Positions 1 through 8,364 of a DNA stretch of 32,551 nt are shown here, in pieces (position 1 is the stretch's first letter; each line of letters starts with the position of its first letter). The stretch is taken from contig SKSS01000039.1 of the NCBI GenBank assembly GCA_007122875.1, positions 1 through 32,551 on the forward strand, in the 5' to 3' direction. The position numbers were made by a program, and so were the translations under genes. The notes beneath the pieces were generated by a model. It had not been told where the DNA came from, did not search any database, and was given only the letters and a program-made list of their open reading frames with translations. The stretch comes from Salinarchaeum sp. (GTDB lineage Archaea > Halobacteriota > Halobacteria > Halobacteriales > QS-1-68-20).

Positions 1-106
1 ATGACAGGCCGACTCAGCATACGTGCCACAGATAAATCCACTCAACTGCAGGTAGAGACCATCTACCGGCAGGTTTATGCTCTCATCTCGCCTATATACT
101 TCGATT

Positions 107-703
107 ATGTCCGATCAACAAGTGGGTGAGAGCGGCATCGCTCGTCGTCGATTTCTCGCGGCAACCGGTGCCCTGGGACTGAGTTCGTTAGCCGGGTGCA
201 CGTCGTGGAACGTGCTGGCCTCGGAGGAGTACCTCGCTGCCGTCGGTGAGGCGCACGACGCCGGTGATCTTCGCATCGAGATCCCGTACCTCGAGGTGGC
301 CGAAGAAATCGTGGTTCACAGCCGCTTCAGCGGCGACGAGCGACATCACGAGGGGTACGTGTTCGTCATCCCGTGGCTCCGCATCGAGAACGTGGGCGAC
401 GATCCAGTTCCGACGTTCAACCCGGTCCGCGATGTCGACCTCTTCTACGAGGGGGAGGATCCGGACTATGAGGGCGGTCGCCACCACGAGATCACCGTTG
501 GCGGCAACACCGAACCGACGTACTACGCCGCCCGGCAGGACGTGGGTACCACCGTGCCACCGGGCGGGACCGTCGAGGGATTCGGCCCGGTCTACCGACT
601 GCCCACGGGGTTCGATCCGACGCAGTTGCACGTCCAGATCACCGTCGACGAGGAGGAGTACCGCTGGGTGTATGAGCGAGCGGACGATCCGGAAGACCGC
701 TGA
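107..703 (+). CDS. Tat-exported lipoprotein of unknown function
   Basis: A 198-residue protein. An in-frame ATG exists at 77, but the start at 107 is preferred because it puts the twin-arginine segment (RRRFLAA, residues 13-19) near the N-terminus and leaves a TTTATG-like box about 30 bases upstream, as in leaderless haloarchaeal genes. A hydrophobic stretch runs to a lipobox LAGC with Cys31, so the mature protein is probably anchored to the outer membrane face. The mature part is acidic and rich in short beta-type segments (for example YVFVIPWLRIENVGDD, then PPGGTVEG), which resembles the Ig-like folds of secreted DUF4352-type lipoproteins; that is only an impression. The family is not recognised. 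The last 12 codons with the stop are tandemly duplicated (separate entry). Confidence 0.75.
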   Translation: MSDQQVGESGIARRRFLAATGALGLSSLAGCTSWNVLASEEYLAAVGEAHDAGDLRIEIPYLEVAEEIVVHSRFSGDERHHEGYVFVIPWLRIENVGDDPVPTFNPVRDVDLFYEGEDPDYEGGRHHEITVGGNTEPTYYAARQDVGTTVPPGGTVEGFGPVYRLPTGFDPTQLHVQITVDEEEYRWVYERADDPEDR

Positions 704-739
704 GTGTACGAGCAGGCGGACGATCCGGAAGACCGCTGA
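668..739 (+). repeat. 36-bp tandem duplication of gene end including stop codon
   Basis: Two adjacent 36-base units, 668-703 and 704-739, differ at only a few bases. Each encodes VYE(R/Q)ADDPEDR followed by TGA in the same frame. The first is the true C-terminus of the lipoprotein gene. The second lies just after the stop and would be read only by readthrough. Confidence 0.9.
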
Positions 740-760
740 TCGGTCTCGGCGTTCCACCCA

Positions 761-1000
761 TCAGCCGTTCTCGCTCTCGTCTGCGGTGACGATTCGCTCG
801 ACCCGCTGACGATCGCCGTTCTCGTAGACGAACACCCCGTCGTCGGGTTCGTCGTGCGTGTTCCGGTGTGAACCATCACAGAACGGAAACGTCTCCGACA
901 GTCCACACCGACAGATCGCCACGTCGCCGTAGCGCTCGTTGATGTCTTCCTCATCGATCCGGAGCGGACTCCGTTCGTCGTGTCGGATCAATCGGCTCAT
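761..1000 (-). CDS. CDGSH-type iron-sulfur domain protein
   Basis: A 79-residue protein with one complete CDGSH signature: Cys30, Cys32, Cys41 and His45 in CRCGLSETFPFCDGSH. These are the three Cys and one His ligands of a 2Fe-2S cluster in the mitoNEET/CDGSH family. No membrane anchor is visible, so a small soluble redox or cluster-transfer protein is likely. The reading frame stays open upstream to 1219, but that part overlaps the VOC gene on the other strand, and Met at 1000 gives the usual compact size. It is convergent with the lipoprotein gene and divergent from the VOC gene at 1097. The physiological partner cannot be inferred from here. Confidence 0.85.
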   Translation of the reverse strand: MSRLIRHDERSPLRIDEEDINERYGDVAICRCGLSETFPFCDGSHRNTHDEPDDGVFVYENGDRQRVERIVTADESENG

Positions 1001-1096
1001 GATCGGGTGTCGGCCGCCTGAACCATGATCTTCACGGTGGCGGTCGGTGACTTCGTGGTCCCGAATCGTTAACCGCCCTCCGTCCGACCATCCGTC

Positions 1097-1450
1097 ATGG
1101 CAGGGCTGGTGTTCTTCGCCACCGAGAACCACGATGAACTCGTCCGGTTCTACTGTGACGAACTCGACTGTACGGTGTGGCTCGACCAACCGGGATGTAC
1201 GATTCTCCAGCACGGACACATGCTACTCGGATTCTGTGACCGTGACGAGACCGACGAGTGCGGGATCGTCACGTTCTACTACGACGACCGAGAGGCGGTC
1301 GATCGGATGTACGATCGGCTCCGTGGACGTGCCGACGGGGAACCGGTCGAAAACGAGGAGTACGACATCTACCAGTTCTTCGCGACCGATCCCGACGGAC
1401 GGACGCTCGAGTTCCAGACGTTTCTCCACCCGATCGATCCACCGGCGTGA
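1097..1450 (+). CDS. Single-domain VOC (glyoxalase/bleomycin-resistance) protein
   Basis: A 117-residue protein with the vicinal oxygen chelate pattern: an N-terminal beta strand, the helix FATENHDELVRFYCDEL, a second half starting GIVTFYYDD, and the terminal DPDGRTLEF strand whose Glu usually binds metal. The canonical N-terminal metal His is absent (LVFFATENH), so catalysis is uncertain. Fold relatives include glyoxalases, dioxygenases and antibiotic-binding proteins, and the substrate is unknown. A GTTAACC box lies about 27 bases before the ATG, which fits a leaderless transcript. Confidence 0.75.
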   Translation: MAGLVFFATENHDELVRFYCDELDCTVWLDQPGCTILQHGHMLLGFCDRDETDECGIVTFYYDDREAVDRMYDRLRGRADGEPVENEEYDIYQFFATDPDGRTLEFQTFLHPIDPPA

Positions 1451-1482
1451 CGCTATCCGGTTGATCGACGTAGCTCCCTGTA

Positions 1483-1501
1483 TTGCTGAAAGGCACACCC
1501 T
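1483..1501 (+). promoter_or_regulatory. Conserved upstream element of S9 peptidase gene, copy A
   Basis: The sequence TTGCTGAAAGGCACACCCT begins exactly 46 bases before the ATG at 1529. A matching element with pattern TTGCTGAAAnnCACACnCT begins 46 bases before the paralogous gene at 3659. It sits where the upstream part of an archaeal promoter would be for a leaderless mRNA. Confidence 0.5.
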
Positions 1502-1528
1502 CAAGGACCGTGGCAGTCAGTCACAGTC

Positions 1529-3589
1529 ATGTCCGATCCGATCCCCTTCGAAGCGCTCTACGAGCTGACCCAGCCGACCGCGCTGGAACTCTCTCCAGAT
1601 GGCGACCTCGTGGCCGTCACGATCGACGAGTTCGACGCCGAGGAGGACGAGCGACTCTCCTCGGTCCTCGTGGGTCCCACGGACGGGAGGCGGGAGCCAC
1701 ACCGCCTGACTCGCGCATCCGGCGCGTCGAGTCCGACGTGGAGTCCGGACGGCTCGAAACTCGCCGTCCTCGCCGCTCGTGACGAAGACATCGCGTTGCG
1801 AACGAGTCGGGACGTGGCCGATGAACGCGACAGGGACGATGAGCCGAAACGACAGGTGTGGATCTACGATCTCGACCTGGGGGGCGATCCCCGGCAGGTC
1901 ACCGACTTCGAGGAGGGCGTCCGGGAGGTGGCGTGGAGTCCGTGCGGGGAACGGATCGTCGTCTCCGCCCGCGATCCAACCGACGAGCAACGGGAGTACC
2001 TCGAACGAAAGCGCGACGGCGGACCGATCGAGGTCGAACGGCTCCAGCACAAAGCCGACGGCGTCGGGTGGCTCGACGACGTGACGACGTACCTGTTCGT
2101 CGTCGACCTCGACTCGGGAGAGACGACCCGCCTTGACGACGCCTATGGGGCCGGGGCCCGCGAACCGCTGATGGGGCTTCAGCCCGCGTGGAGTCCCGAC
2201 GGCAACCGGATCGCGTTCACGTCCAGTCGAGTCGACCGCCCGGACGACTCCTACGCGCTCGATGTCTGTACGATCGCCCCCGACGGATCGGAGTTCACCC
2301 GAATCACCGACGGCGACGTGACGCCGTACGATCCGTCGTGGAATCCATCGGGTGACCGTCTCGCGTTCGTCGTCCGCGATCCCGACAACGGCTATCGACC
2401 CCACGAGGTGTACGTCGCGGAGCCGGAACCGGGTGCTTACGAATCGGTCTCCGCAAGCCTCGACCGGACGGTCTCGGGCTATCGCGGGTTGCGGTGGCTC
2501 GACGACGACCGGATCGTCGGCTGTATCGGCGACGAGGGGCTGACCCGCCCCGTCGTCTTCGATGCGAACGAAGACGCACCCGAGCGAGCGTTCTCCGTAC
2601 AGGGACGGGATCGGGAACTCGCCCTGTTCGATTGCCGCGGCGGAACGGTCGCCGCTGGCCTGAGCGATTCACAGGACGGCGTTGATCTCTACGTGGCCAG
2701 GGAGGATGCGCTCTACGCGGGAGCCGACGGAAATACCACCGACGAGGACACCGACCTAACCCAGGTGACGGCGTTCAACGACGATCTTCTCAATGACCTC
2801 GACACGCCCCGATCTCATCGAATCACCTACCCGAACGGGGAGGGAGACGAGGTGGAGGCGATCGCGTACCTCCCCGACGATTTCGATCCGGACGACCCCG
2901 ACCCACGAGGGTTGATCCTGTCGATCCACGGCGGGCCGATGTCCTACGACGCGCCGTCGTTCACCTTCCCGATCGCGTGCTGGACGAGTCGGGGCTACCT
3001 CGTCGTGAAGCCGAACTACCGCGGGTCGACCTCCTACGGCCGCGACTTCTGTGAGACGCTCCGGGGACGGTGGGGGACTGACGAGACGGTCGATCAGGCG
3101 GCGGCGGTCGAGACGCTGATCGAGCGCGGGTGGGTCGATCCCGAGCGGACGTTCTCGACGGGCTTTTCCTACGGCGGCATCTCGACCGGCTTCCTGATCA
3201 CCCAGACGGATCTGTTCACCGCGGCAGCGGCCGAACACGGCACGTACAACGTGCGCTCGCTGCTCGGAACGCACGACCTACACGTCGGAATGGAGAACAA
3301 CTTCGGGCTGCCGTGGGAGAACCCGGAGACGTTCGACGCCGCGTCGAGCCTCACCGACGTTGGGAACGTCGACACGCCGTTGTTGGTCACGGCGGGCGAG
3401 GAGGACTGGCGCTGCCCACCGACACAGTCCGAACAGCTCTACGTCAGCGTCAAAAAGCAGGGCGTCCCCGCACGCCTGGTGACGTATCAGAACGAGAGCC
3501 ACGCGGTCACCGATCCCGACCGGGCGATTCACCGACTGGAGGAGCTAACCGGCTGGTTCGAACGGTTCGATCCCGAAGTCGAGGAGTAG
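1529..3589 (+). CDS. S9 family serine peptidase (acylaminoacyl-peptidase type), copy 1
   Basis: A 686-residue cytosolic prolyl-oligopeptidase-family enzyme that cleaves short peptides or acylated N-termini. Roughly residues 1-400 form a WD-like/TolB-type beta-propeller, with recurring (W/F)SPDG-type blades such as PTWSPDGSKLAVL and PAWSPDGNRIAFTS. The alpha/beta-hydrolase domain follows, with oxyanion loop SIHGGPM and triad Ser547 (GFSYGG), Asp626 (GEEDWRCPP) and His658 (NESHAV). All three catalytic residues are intact. No signal peptide is seen. The gene at 3659 is a close tandem paralog. The two are nearly identical over long stretches but differ sharply between the catalytic Ser and Asp (around HGTYNVRSLLGTHDLHVGMENN), which suggests altered substrate choice. 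Confidence 0.92.
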   Translation: MSDPIPFEALYELTQPTALELSPDGDLVAVTIDEFDAEEDERLSSVLVGPTDGRREPHRLTRASGASSPTWSPDGSKLAVLAARDEDIALRTSRDVADERDRDDEPKRQVWIYDLDLGGDPRQVTDFEEGVREVAWSPCGERIVVSARDPTDEQREYLERKRDGGPIEVERLQHKADGVGWLDDVTTYLFVVDLDSGETTRLDDAYGAGAREPLMGLQPAWSPDGNRIAFTSSRVDRPDDSYALDVCTIAPDGSEFTRITDGDVTPYDPSWNPSGDRLAFVVRDPDNGYRPHEVYVAEPEPGAYESVSASLDRTVSGYRGLRWLDDDRIVGCIGDEGLTRPVVFDANEDAPERAFSVQGRDRELALFDCRGGTVAAGLSDSQDGVDLYVAREDALYAGADGNTTDEDTDLTQVTAFNDDLLNDLDTPRSHRITYPNGEGDEVEAIAYLPDDFDPDDPDPRGLILSIHGGPMSYDAPSFTFPIACWTSRGYLVVKPNYRGSTSYGRDFCETLRGRWGTDETVDQAAAVETLIERGWVDPERTFSTGFSYGGISTGFLITQTDLFTAAAAEHGTYNVRSLLGTHDLHVGMENNFGLPWENPETFDAASSLTDVGNVDTPLLVTAGEEDWRCPPTQSEQLYVSVKKQGVPARLVTYQNESHAVTDPDRAIHRLEELTGWFERFDPEVEE

Positions 3590-3612
3590 TACGGGAGCCG
3601 CTTTCCGTCCAC

Positions 3613-3631
3613 TTGCTGAAATCCACACGCT
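3613..3631 (+). promoter_or_regulatory. Conserved upstream element of S9 peptidase gene, copy B
   Basis: TTGCTGAAATCCACACGCT begins 46 bases before the ATG at 3659. Sequence pattern and distance match the copy before the first peptidase gene, so the promoter region was duplicated with the gene and kept. A small inverted repeat CACAC...GTGTG overlaps it and extends downstream. Confidence 0.5.
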
Positions 3632-3658
3632 GATAGTGTGTGAAAAACGAGTCGAACT

Positions 3659-5755
3659 ATGGCTGAGCCGATTCCATTCGAGAGATTCTACGACCTGACA
3701 CAACCGACCGAGCTGGAACTCTCTCCGGACGGCGAACTTGCCGCCGTCGTTGCTGCCGAGTTCGACGCCGAGGAGGACGAGCGACTCTCCTCGGTGTTCG
3801 TCGTCCCCACCGACGGGAGCCGCAAGCCCCACCGCCTGACTCGCGCATCCGGCGCGTCGAGTCCCCGATGGTCTCCGGACGGCTCGAAACTCGCCGTCCT
3901 TGCCGCTCGTGACGAGGATCTGGCGATTCGGGTCGACCGCGATCCCGAGACGGACGACGACGACGAGAACGGTGAGAACGCCGGATCGGACGACCCGAAA
4001 TCCCAGGTGTGGGTCTACGATCTCGACATGGGCGGCGATCCCCGCCAGGTCACCGACTTCGAGGAGGGTGTCCGGGAGTTCGACTGGTCGCCCGATGGCG
4101 ACCGGCTCGTCGTCTCCGCCCGCGACCCGACCGACGAGCAGCGCGAGTATCTCAAGCGCCTCCGAGAGAACGATGGCCCGATCGAGGTCGAACGGCTCCA
4201 GCACAAAGCCGATGGCGTCGGGTGGCTCGACGACGTGAGGACGTACCTGTTCGTCGTCGACCTCGGCTCGCGGGAGACGACCCGCCTCGACGACGCCTAC
4301 GGGGCTGGCGCGAGCGAGCCACAGTCCGGACTCAATCCGACGTGGAGTCCGGACGGAGAGCGGATCGCGTTCACGACGAACCGAACCGACCGGCCCGACG
4401 ACTCGAACGTCCTCGACCTCTACACGATCGCCCCGGACGGATCGGATCTCACAGCCGTCACCGACGCCGACGTGAGCGTCTTCTCGCCCGCCTGGGACCC
4501 GTCGGGCGACCGACTCGCGTTCGTCTCACGAAATCCCACCAACTGGTACGTCCCTTCGGAGGTGTACGTCGCGGACCTCGAATCGGGAACGTACGACTCT
4601 GTCTCCGCGAGCCTTGATCGGACGGCCTCGGGCTATCGCGGGCTTCGCTGGCTCGATGACGACCGACTCGTCGGCTGTATCGGCGACGAGGGGCTGACTC
4701 GCCCCGTCGTCTTCGACGCGAACGAAGACGCGCCCGAACGCGTCTTTCCCGTACAGGGACGGGATCGGGAACTCGCCCTGTTCGATTGCCGCGGCGGAAC
4801 GCTCGCCGCCGGCCTGAGCGATTCACAGAACGGCGTCGATCTCTACGTGGCCAGTGAGGACGCGCTACACGCGGGAGCCGACGGAACTACCACCGACGAA
4901 GATGCCGATCTGACGCGGGTGACGGCGTTCAACGACGATCTCCTCGATGATCTCGACACGCCCCGATCTCACCGGATCACCTACCCGAACGGGGAGGGTG
5001 ACGAGGTCGAAGCGATCGCGTACCTCCCCGACGACTTCGATCCCGAGGATCCCGACCCACGCGGACTGATCCTGTCGATCCACGGCGGGCCGATGTCCTA
5101 CGACGCGCCCTCGTTCGACTTCCCGATCGCGTGCTGGACGAGTCGGGGCTACCTCGTCGTGAAGCCGAACTACCGCGGGTCGACCTCTTACGGCCGCGAC
5201 TTCTGTGAGACGCTGGCCGGTCGATGGGGAACACAGGAAGTCGTCGACCAGGCGGCGGCGGTCGAGACATTGATCGAGCGCGGCTGGGTCGACCCCGAAC
5301 GGACGTTCTCGACCGGTTTCTCCTACGGCGGCATCTCGACGGGCTACCTCGTCACGCAGACGGACCTCTTTACGGCCGCCGCCGCCGAGCACGGTCTCTA
5401 CGACATGCGATCGTCGTTCGGAACCGACGACTGTCACCTCTGGTGGGAGGGCGAGTACGGGCTGCCGTGGGAGGAAGCGGAGGCGTTCGAAGCCATCTCC
5501 AGCATCACGGATGTCGGGAACGTCGACACGCCGCTTCTGATCACGGCCGGCGAGGACGACTGGCGCTGTCCGCCCACCCAGTCCGAACAGCTCTACGTCA
5601 GCGTCAAAAAGCAGGGCGTCCCCGCTCGACTCGTCGTCTATCGCAACGAGAGCCACGCGATCACCGATCCCGACCGGGCGATTCACCGACTGGAGGAACT
5701 TACGGGCTGGTTCGAGCGGTTCGATCCCGCCGTCGAAGCGGACAGTCGAGCGTGA
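3659..5755 (+). CDS. S9 family serine peptidase (acylaminoacyl-peptidase type), copy 2
   Basis: A 698-residue tandem paralog of the preceding gene with the same plan: N-terminal beta-propeller, then an alpha/beta-hydrolase domain with Ser555 (GFSYGG), Asp634 (GEDDWRCPP) and His666 (NESHAI). It is longer because of an acidic linker insertion (ETDDDDENGENAG, near residue 105) and a few extra C-terminal residues. The segment after the nucleophile reads HGLYDMRSSFGTDDCHLWWEGEYGLPW, clearly unlike copy 1, while flanking stretches are almost the same. Both copies look active. The stop codon overlaps the GTG that opens the toxin-antitoxin remnant. Confidence 0.92.
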   Translation: MAEPIPFERFYDLTQPTELELSPDGELAAVVAAEFDAEEDERLSSVFVVPTDGSRKPHRLTRASGASSPRWSPDGSKLAVLAARDEDLAIRVDRDPETDDDDENGENAGSDDPKSQVWVYDLDMGGDPRQVTDFEEGVREFDWSPDGDRLVVSARDPTDEQREYLKRLRENDGPIEVERLQHKADGVGWLDDVRTYLFVVDLGSRETTRLDDAYGAGASEPQSGLNPTWSPDGERIAFTTNRTDRPDDSNVLDLYTIAPDGSDLTAVTDADVSVFSPAWDPSGDRLAFVSRNPTNWYVPSEVYVADLESGTYDSVSASLDRTASGYRGLRWLDDDRLVGCIGDEGLTRPVVFDANEDAPERVFPVQGRDRELALFDCRGGTLAAGLSDSQNGVDLYVASEDALHAGADGTTTDEDADLTRVTAFNDDLLDDLDTPRSHRITYPNGEGDEVEAIAYLPDDFDPEDPDPRGLILSIHGGPMSYDAPSFDFPIACWTSRGYLVVKPNYRGSTSYGRDFCETLAGRWGTQEVVDQAAAVETLIERGWVDPERTFSTGFSYGGISTGYLVTQTDLFTAAAAEHGLYDMRSSFGTDDCHLWWEGEYGLPWEEAEAFEAISSITDVGNVDTPLLITAGEDDWRCPPTQSEQLYVSVKKQGVPARLVVYRNESHAITDPDRAIHRLEELTGWFERFDPAVEADSRA

Positions 5756-5838
5756 GCGGTCCGCTCCTCGACGGCGTTTACGAGCGGATCAAGCGGCAGA
5801 AAGCCCCCGACGAAACGTTTTCGGAAGCGCGTTCCTGA
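5752..5838 (+). pseudogene. Truncated VapB-like antitoxin fragment
   Basis: A 28-codon reading frame, starting from a GTG that overlaps the peptidase stop, encodes LLDGVYERIKRQKAPDETFSEA and then ends. The part from VYERIK to ETFSEA matches the N-terminal half of haloarchaeal VapB-type antitoxins, which usually continue for another 40-50 residues. The C-terminal toxin-binding half is missing, and the sequence runs directly into the toxin remnant. A functional antitoxin is unlikely. Family assignment is from memory of the motif. Confidence 0.6.
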
Positions 5839-6200
5839 TCGATCTGATGAAGAACGATCTCGCTGCACACGGCCGACTGCGTGAACTGGAGAGCCGCCAC
5901 GAATCGATTCGGACTCCTGCGATGGCTGTACTCGAACTCGGAATTGGGATCGGGGCGGAACTCGACGAGGGAGAAGCGCGTGCCGTGCGGGCAGTGTTAG
6001 AGCCCCACCCAATCATTCCGATGGATGAGAACGTCGCGATGCGAGCCGGGATCAACATCGGCGAGATCGACGCTTCGACGTTAAAAAAACGCAAAGGGGA
6101 TGCAGCGATCGCTGCCACGGCCGAAATCGAAGGCGAACCCGTGCTCACCCGTAACGTCGACGACTTCGAGCGGTTGGATGTCGATGTCGTCTCGTACTAA
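5832..6200 (+). pseudogene. VapC PIN-domain toxin remnant lacking its N-terminus
   Basis: From 5832 the frame reads FLIDLMKND, then TPAMAVLELG, KKRKGDAAIAATA and TRNVDDFER, the classic order of a VapC PIN-domain ribonuclease. The usual opening LDTS, which carries the first catalytic Asp, is absent: the bases before 5832 belong to the antitoxin fragment. An ATG at 5847 could start a 117-residue product but would still lack that Asp. The remaining acidic residues (Glu in the LEL motif, Asp in GDAAIAA, Asp in VDDFER) are present. I read this as a deletion that fused the middle of vapB to codon 8 or so of vapC, leaving an inactive toxin. Confidence 0.7.
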
Positions 6201-6333
6201 CGTGACTACTCGAACGTCAGTACGATCCCCTTCTGCGAGTGATCCCGCTCCCCGTAAAGAGCGTCGCACCGACCACCGTTTGCCGCATCTCCCGGTTATT
6301 TGTCCGCTCTCGGGGTGCTAGCAACCGCCACGC

Positions 6334-7647
6334 ATGAACGAGATTCAGCGCGAAGTCTGTGAGGCGATTGACGATCGACGGGACGACATGGTCGAGTTCC
6401 TGGCGGATCTCGTCTCCCGGAAGTCGACGCCGGGCAACGAGCGGGTGGGACAGGAACTGATGATCGAGCGGTTCGAGGGGATGGGATTGGAGCCGGACGT
6501 GTGGGACGCCGATGTCGACGCGCTCCGGGATCATCCCGGGTTCTTCGAGACGACCCCGTATCTGGAGTACGGCTACGAGGATCGGCCGAACGTCGCCGCC
6601 GTAAGGGAGGGATCGGGCGACGGACGGTCACTCGCACTCTCCGGGCACATCGACGTGGTCCCGGTCGGCGACGAGGACGACTGGGAGTACGATCCCTGGG
6701 ACCCAACGATCGAGGACGGTCGGATGTACGGACGCGGGACCAACGACATGAAAAGCGGCATCGCGGCGATCGTCGGCGCTGCTGAAGCGCTCGACGACGT
6801 GGGGGTCGAACTCGACGGCGACTTCGTTCTCCAGACGACGATCGAAGAGGAGGCCGGTGGAGTCGGTGGCGTGCTGTCAGCGCTCGAACGCGGATACCAG
6901 CCGGACGGCGCGATCGTGACCGAACCCTCGGGTGTGCCGACGATCGGAGTCGCCAGCGCGGGCGTGATGTACTTCCGGGTCACCGTCGAGGGGCGGGCGG
7001 CTCACACCGCGACGAAGTTCCTCGGCAGGGACGCCGTTGGTCCCGCGCTGAAGATCTACGAGGCGCTGGAGGAGCTGGACCGAGCACGGAAGGAACGAAT
7101 CAGCTTCGAGCCAGCGGTCGATCAGTTTCCGGAGGCGGAGGGCAACGTGACGAACCTGGCGATCAGCTCGTTTCAGGCGGGTGAGTGGACCTCGACGGTC
7201 CCACCCGAGGCCGTCATGGAGTGGCGGATCGGCTGGCCACCGGGTGAGACGACCGAGGAAGTCAAAGCCGAAGTGCTGGAGACGATCGATGAGGTCGTCG
7301 AGAACGACGAGTGGCTCTCGGCACATCCACCGGAGATCGAGTGGTTCGGATGGCACACCGATCCCCACGAACTCGACCGTGAGTCGGAGATCGTCGAGAT
7401 CGCCGCCGGCCACGCCGAGGAGATCACTGGCGGCGAGCGCGGCTGGCGAGGGGGACTCGGCGGCAACGACGAGCGCTTCTACAACCGCTACTACGACATT
7501 CCCTGTCCGAGCGTCGGTGCCCGCGGTGCGAACAGTCACGGGGCGGACGAGTGGGTCGAACTCGACTCGCTCGTCGACGTCGCCCAGACGCTCGCACTCA
7601 CCGCCATGGACTGGTGCGGATACGACGAGTCATCGACCCACGACTGA
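6334..7647 (+). CDS. M20 family metallopeptidase/deacylase (ArgE/DapE/carboxypeptidase G2 type)
   Basis: A 437-residue zinc-dependent amidohydrolase. Metal and catalytic motifs are intact: SGHIDVVP (His105, Asp107), GTNDMKSG (Asp138), TIEEEAGG (Glu171, Glu172), a Glu in VTEPSG (Glu197), and a C-terminal His in GANSHGADEW. A dimerisation domain lies between, with GRAAHTA at its start. Likely substrates are N-acyl amino acids or small peptides; DapE, ArgE and CPG2 members cannot be told apart by eye. A TTATTTG box is about 35 bases upstream of the ATG. The final residues STHD and the stop codon are encoded inside a perfect hairpin of insertion-sequence type, so the native C-terminus may have been altered. 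Confidence 0.9.
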   Translation: MNEIQREVCEAIDDRRDDMVEFLADLVSRKSTPGNERVGQELMIERFEGMGLEPDVWDADVDALRDHPGFFETTPYLEYGYEDRPNVAAVREGSGDGRSLALSGHIDVVPVGDEDDWEYDPWDPTIEDGRMYGRGTNDMKSGIAAIVGAAEALDDVGVELDGDFVLQTTIEEEAGGVGGVLSALERGYQPDGAIVTEPSGVPTIGVASAGVMYFRVTVEGRAAHTATKFLGRDAVGPALKIYEALEELDRARKERISFEPAVDQFPEAEGNVTNLAISSFQAGEWTSTVPPEAVMEWRIGWPPGETTEEVKAEVLETIDEVVENDEWLSAHPPEIEWFGWHTDPHELDRESEIVEIAAGHAEEITGGERGWRGGLGGNDERFYNRYYDIPCPSVGARGANSHGADEWVELDSLVDVAQTLALTAMDWCGYDESSTHD

Positions 7648-7656
7648 AGTCGTGGG
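7637..7656. repeat. Perfect 9-bp inverted repeat spanning the M20 stop codon
   Basis: CCCACGACT-GA-AGTCGTGGG, followed by GTTCC. This hairpin closely resembles the subterminal stem-loop I remember at the ends of haloarchaeal IS200/IS605 (TnpB-bearing) elements. No transposase gene is next to it, so it is either a solo relic of an element end or a transcript-end hairpin. The TGA stop of the M20 gene uses the loop bases. Confidence 0.6.
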
Positions 7657-7735
7657 GTTCCGCCTCGAATACGTGTGAGTCGGGGTCGTTCGATCGCACG
7701 AAACCGTTAGGGTGGGGGGTTCCGAACGCTCTGCC

Positions 7736-8245
7736 ATGGAGTTCGATGCCGTCCACGGCGACATCGCCGCACAGGAGGCCGACGCGCTGGTGAACGCGGC
7801 CGGAACGAGCCTGCGGATGGGCTCGGGCGTCGCGGGGGCGCTCCGCCGGGCCGCCGGTGAGAAACTCAACGAGGAGGCGATGGCGAAGGGCCCCGTCGAT
7901 CTGGGCGAGGTGGCCGTCACCGACGCCTACGACCTCGATGCCGAATACGTGATCCACGCGGCGGCGATGCCACATTACGGGGATGGAAACGCGACCGAAG
8001 CGAGCATCCGGACGGCGACCCGAAACGCCCTGACGGCGGCCGAGGAACGAGGCTGCGAGTCGATCGTGATTCCCGTCCTCGGAACCGGAGTCGCTGGATT
8101 CGAGTTCGAGCAGGGTGCTCGGTTCGTCTGTGAAGAGATTTCGGTGTTCGAACCGGAGTCGCTCTCGGACGTGCGCGTGATCGCCTACGGAGAGGATTCA
8201 TACCGGATGCTCGAACGGGTGGCAGACGAACTTCACTCGCGGTGA
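7736..8245 (+). CDS. Macro-domain ADP-ribose-binding protein
   Basis: A 169-residue single macro domain. Key loops are ALVNAAGTSLRMGSGVAGAL (residues 17-36; Asn20 and the glycine-rich loop that cradle ADP-ribose) and PVLGTGVAGF (residues 113-122, the phosphate-binding loop). Such stand-alone proteins bind ADP-ribose and often hydrolyse O-acetyl-ADP-ribose or remove ADP-ribose from proteins. The start at 7736 was chosen over the in-frame ATG at 7712 because homologous domains begin with a short MEFxxVxGDI strand. A small CGACC/GGTCG hairpin lies 50 bases beyond the stop. No linked ADP-ribosyltransferase is visible. Confidence 0.88.
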   Translation: MEFDAVHGDIAAQEADALVNAAGTSLRMGSGVAGALRRAAGEKLNEEAMAKGPVDLGEVAVTDAYDLDAEYVIHAAAMPHYGDGNATEASIRTATRNALTAAEERGCESIVIPVLGTGVAGFEFEQGARFVCEEISVFEPESLSDVRVIAYGEDSYRMLERVADELHSR

Positions 8246-8364
8246 ACATCGGTTCCGAGTGTCCGTCGAACTGGAACGTCGAATCACGGTGACGGCCGAC
8301 CGCTGAAGGTCGTCGAGATATTTCGCTTGCCCCGGAATTCTCCCCAGTCAGGTCGAAGGGGACG

